Positions 6,518 to 8,680 of a stretch of 8,680 nucleotides of DNA are shown here, piece by piece (the stretch's first letter is position 1; the number at the start of each line of letters is the position of its first letter). The notes below the pieces were generated by a model. It saw nothing but the letters and a program-made list of their open reading frames with translations. It had not been told where the DNA came from and ran no database searches. Source of the stretch: an uncultured Porphyromonas sp. (GTDB taxonomy: Bacteria; Bacteroidota; Bacteroidia; Bacteroidales; Porphyromonadaceae); NCBI GenBank assembly GCA_902465775.1, contig CABQOJ010000044.1, positions 1 through 8,680 of the forward strand. Direction: 5' to 3'. Made by a program: the position numbers and the translations under genes.

Positions 6518-8401
6518 ATGGAATACGAAACAAGACTACGTCAACTTCATGACTTATCTAGGACACTGGCTAACAGGAAGAGATTTATTTGGGTTATATC
6601 CCTCTTCACTTTTTTGAGTGCCATTTGCAGTGGGCTACTCTCTGCTCAAACAATTGAGCAGGGTGTACTCACTGCTTGGCCTGATGCAACGGGTCATATA
6701 GAGATTCCCCAGTCGGTTACGAAAATCGGGAAGAGGGTTTTCCAAGGGAATCAAAAGATTACGGCTGTCACCTTTCACGAGGGAGTCGTAGAGATTGGCG
6801 ATGAAGCGTTTAAGAGTTGCTCGAAGCTTACTGAGATATCTTTTCCCAACAGCTTGAAGCGAGTCGGCTTCATGGCCTTTTACAAATGCGGAGGACTTGC
6901 TAAGATACAGTTTGGCACTGGGATACAGGAGCTAGGCCGTACGGCCTTTAGCTACTGTGGCAAGCTAACCTCCCTAGAGTTACCTAGTAGCTTAATTACC
7001 ATAGGAGACAATGCTTTTAACTACTGTCGAAACCTCTCCAAGGTAACAATAAGCGAGGGAGCGAAACGCATTGGCAGTCAAGCTTTCCGTCTCTGTAAGA
7101 AGCTCTCTGCCGTACATATTCCCTCATCAGTAGACAGTATCGGATCAGATGCCTTCAGAGACTGCACAAGTCTGACGGTAGTTGATATGCCCACTAAGGG
7201 GCTACTCAGCATCGGAGATGGAGCTTTTTGCAACTGCTCTAGTCTAGCCAGCGTGACACTTCCACAGACTGTGACAGAGATTGGTGAGTATGCCTTTAGC
7301 CAGAATCCACAACTTGCGACAGTTACTCTATCTAAGGAGCTCAAGCGGATTGGAGGCTTTGCTTTCAGCGGGTGTAAAGTTCTCCACGAGGTAAGTCTGC
7401 CTGATGGACTAGAAAGGATTGGCAAGGGAGCCTTCAAAGAGTGTCTTGCACTTACCGAGATGTCTATGCCCGCCTCTGTAAAGCAACTTGGCGAAGAAGC
7501 ATGGTCTAAATGCAGTGCCCTAGAGCGAGTCAATATACAGCCATCTCTGTCTAGTCTACCTGCTGAGACTTTCGCCTACTGTACAGCACTCAAGGATGTG
7601 CAGCTTCCTACGAGCTTAGACACAATTGGTCCAGGGGCGTTTCGCGCATGTCAAGCCTTGACAGCACTGCCCAAGATCACACAGCTAAAGGTTATAGAAC
7701 GCGAAGCCTTCAGAGCCTGCGTAGGCTTTGAAAGAATCGAGTTGCCGAAGAGCCTAAGATATGCTGGCGAGGGGGCATTCAGTCACTGCACGACACTGCG
7801 AACTATCTTACTACCTGAGCAACTCGATAGCTTAGGGAGTAAGCTGTTAGCCTACTGCGATGCTCTTGAGGAGATAAGCTTCCCCAATAGCTTAACACGG
7901 ATTCCCTCCGCTGTTTGCTATGGTTGCCCCGCTCTGAAGAGTGTTCAAATAGGATCACATGTAGAGAGAATAGGCAACGAGGCGTTTGCGTTATGCGCTA
8001 ATCTGACCAAATTCATATCAGCCACTACTACGCCACCAGTCTTTGGAAATAATCCATTTACTGGCATAACTTTGAGCCAAGCAACGCTCACTGTTCCAAC
8101 AGGGGCTAAAGCCTCCTACGGAAGTAGTTCGGTATGGCAAGAATTCGGCACTATTGAAGAGAGAGAGTTTACCTCCATAAGCAATTTGTCTTCAATAGAG
8201 GGACGCATATATAAAAGTGGCACCCTGCTTATCCTTGACGGCACAACAGCTGGCGAAGAGTATCGTCTATACAGTCTAGAAGGCATATCACTCACACAAG
8301 GTACTACGTTAGACGGGAGCACCACACTAGATGTAAAATCGCTACCCGCTGGTCACTATATCCTAGTCGTAAGTCATAATTCATATGTCATAACGCTCTA
8401 A
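6518..8401 (+). CDS. BspA-like LRR_5 surface protein with T9SS sorting domain
   Basis: A 627-residue exported protein. Residues 23-43 are a signal-peptide core (FIWVISLFTFLSAIC...LLSA, cut near SA-QT), preceded by an unusually long 22-residue charged n-region. No later in-frame ATG exists before the core, and the promoter box fits this ATG. Residues about 63-501 are 19 tandem repeats of about 23 residues of the BspA/Treponema type (LRR_5), consensus PxSLxxIGxxAFxxCxxLxxVxL. The Cys before the 'xxL' is present in 17 of 19 units. A typical end cap follows (TTPPVFGNNPF, LTVPTGAKASYG, WQEFGTIEE, about 502-550). Residues about 556-627 are a type A T9SS domain (YRLYSLEGISL, TLDVKSLPAGHYILVV, final YVITL). 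Related proteins such as Tannerella forsythia BspA bind host matrix proteins; that role is inferred here. The gene diverges from the Omp28-LRR operon and is probably transcribed alone. Confidence 0.9.
   Translation: MEYETRLRQLHDLSRTLANRKRFIWVISLFTFLSAICSGLLSAQTIEQGVLTAWPDATGHIEIPQSVTKIGKRVFQGNQKITAVTFHEGVVEIGDEAFKSCSKLTEISFPNSLKRVGFMAFYKCGGLAKIQFGTGIQELGRTAFSYCGKLTSLELPSSLITIGDNAFNYCRNLSKVTISEGAKRIGSQAFRLCKKLSAVHIPSSVDSIGSDAFRDCTSLTVVDMPTKGLLSIGDGAFCNCSSLASVTLPQTVTEIGEYAFSQNPQLATVTLSKELKRIGGFAFSGCKVLHEVSLPDGLERIGKGAFKECLALTEMSMPASVKQLGEEAWSKCSALERVNIQPSLSSLPAETFAYCTALKDVQLPTSLDTIGPGAFRACQALTALPKITQLKVIEREAFRACVGFERIELPKSLRYAGEGAFSHCTTLRTILLPEQLDSLGSKLLAYCDALEEISFPNSLTRIPSAVCYGCPALKSVQIGSHVERIGNEAFALCANLTKFISATTTPPVFGNNPFTGITLSQATLTVPTGAKASYGSSSVWQEFGTIEEREFTSISNLSSIEGRIYKSGTLLILDGTTAGEEYRLYSLEGISLTQGTTLDGSTTLDVKSLPAGHYILVVSHNSYVITL
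6704..8020 (+). repeat. Nineteen tandem BspA-type LRR units (about 69 bases each)
   Basis: These encode residues about 63-501 of the BspA-like protein. Units are 23 residues with rare exceptions: 24 at about 225-248 and 364-387, and 22 at about 388-409. The conserved AFxxC core makes a column of Cys residues; the first unit (VFQGN) and the ninth (AFSQN) have Asn instead, always with this small change in an otherwise normal repeat. Confidence 0.85.
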
Positions 8402-8493
8402 CTCAAAGGACGAAGCAATCCCCTAAGACAAGAGGGTCAACGCATCGTACCACTTTTCCAAATCCTAATACCATATACTCTGCAGATTTCACC

Positions 8494-8540
8494 AGTAGTC
8501 CGCTGTAAGAATGCACAAGCACTTCCTACAGCGGACTACT
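8494..8540 (+). terminator. Long hairpin downstream of the BspA-like gene
   Basis: AGTAGTCCGCTGTA (8494-8507) pairs perfectly with TACAGCGGACTACT (8527-8540). After one A/C mismatch the stem continues with GAA/TTC, one bulge and TGC/GCA around an ACAA loop, about 20 bp in all. It starts 93 bases after the stop codon. No T run follows on either strand, so it may stop transcription or protect the 3' end. Confidence 0.6.
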
Positions 8541-8603
8541 AATCTCATTGCATTACCCAAGAGGCTTGACTAGAATAGTGCGGGCGGTGTCGCCGTTTTT
8601 CAC

Positions 8604-8611
8604 TATCTTTG
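8604..8611 (+). promoter_or_regulatory. -7 box TATCTTTG for the downstream glycogen synthase gene
   Basis: An exact TAnnTTTG match, 24 bases before the ATG at 8636, with nearly the same spacing as the promoter of the BspA-like gene. It lies after the hairpin at 8494-8540, so the downstream gene has its own transcription start. No good TTTG/TTG -33 box is seen at the expected distance. Confidence 0.6.
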
Positions 8612-8635
8612 TAGGGAACGAAAGTAAATCACACT

Positions 8636-8680
8636 ATGGCTGCCAAAGATAAGAAAGTACTCTACATCTCTCAGGAGATA
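8636..8680 (+). CDS. Probable glycogen/starch synthase (5' end only)
   Basis: The first 15 codons before the window ends: MAAKDKKVLYISQEI. The 'KKVLYISQEI' start is characteristic of the Bacteroidota glycogen/starch synthase (GlgA-like glycosyltransferase, GT5 type), where it is the first beta strand of the N-terminal Rossmann domain, usually continuing 'TPYLPE'. Such enzymes add glucose from a nucleotide sugar to glycogen in the cytoplasm. There is no signal peptide, in contrast to the surface genes to its left, so the surface-protein block ends here. Only 15 residues are visible, so other glycosyltransferases of this fold remain possible. Confidence 0.6.
   Translation, partial: MAAKDKKVLYISQEI

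Noticed and set aside
7078..7533. Leftward 151-codon open frame within the BspA-like gene
   Set aside because: Antisense shadow of the regular 69-base repeats; it shows a repeat pattern but no independent start signal.
8581..8600. Small hairpin GGCG-GTGT-CGCC followed by TTTTT
   Set aside because: Only four pairs, and it lies directly upstream of the -7 box of the next gene, so it is not supported as a terminator.

Overview
The window looks like part of a Bacteroidota chromosome, most likely Porphyromonas or a close relative. Every complete gene encodes an exported surface protein ending in a type IX secretion (T9SS) type A C-terminal sorting domain. One protein belongs to the Omp28-related family known from Porphyromonas, and one is a BspA-type leucine-rich repeat (LRR) protein. 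Two start sites are preceded by the TAnnTTTG -7 box of the Bacteroidota primary sigma factor, and ribosome binding sites are absent or weak. The genus rests on family resemblance only; no rRNA or housekeeping marker is complete here.

Layout. Bases 1-150 are the 3' end of a rightward T9SS cargo gene, followed by two strong hairpins (164-213 and 271-302). Bases 303-751 hold no convincing gene, but they contain several small hairpins and a possible decayed coding fragment. Facing terminators at 752-790 (rightward) and 812-841 (leftward) close this stretch. Bases 850-6137 carry a leftward two-gene operon with a 17-base gap: an Omp28-related protein of 612 residues (4299-6137), then a 1143-residue internalin-type LRR protein (850-4281). 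A 380-base divergent intergenic region (6138-6517) separates this operon from a rightward gene for a 627-residue BspA-like LRR protein (6518-8401). That gene is followed by a long hairpin (8494-8540), a promoter box and the first 15 codons of a probable glycogen/starch synthase (8636 to the window end).

Function. The four surface genes are probably all carried across the outer membrane by T9SS and attached to the cell surface or released. The two LRR classes, the short-repeat internalin type and the BspA/Treponema type, are associated in oral Bacteroidota with adhesion, biofilm formation and host contact. Their divergent arrangement around one regulatory region makes coordinated control possible but not shown.

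The most notable features are: a clear internal duplication in the 1143-residue LRR protein, with two copies of a beta-domain/LRR/end-cap module; loss of the CxxC pair in the thioredoxin-like part of the Omp28-related protein; an exact 12-base direct repeat with a 22-base period in the divergent region; an inverted repeat over the expected -33 position of the BspA-like gene promoter; and a roughly 450-base noncoding stretch ending in a strong terminator. I see no clear previously undescribed system; the window is best read as a surface-protein locus.
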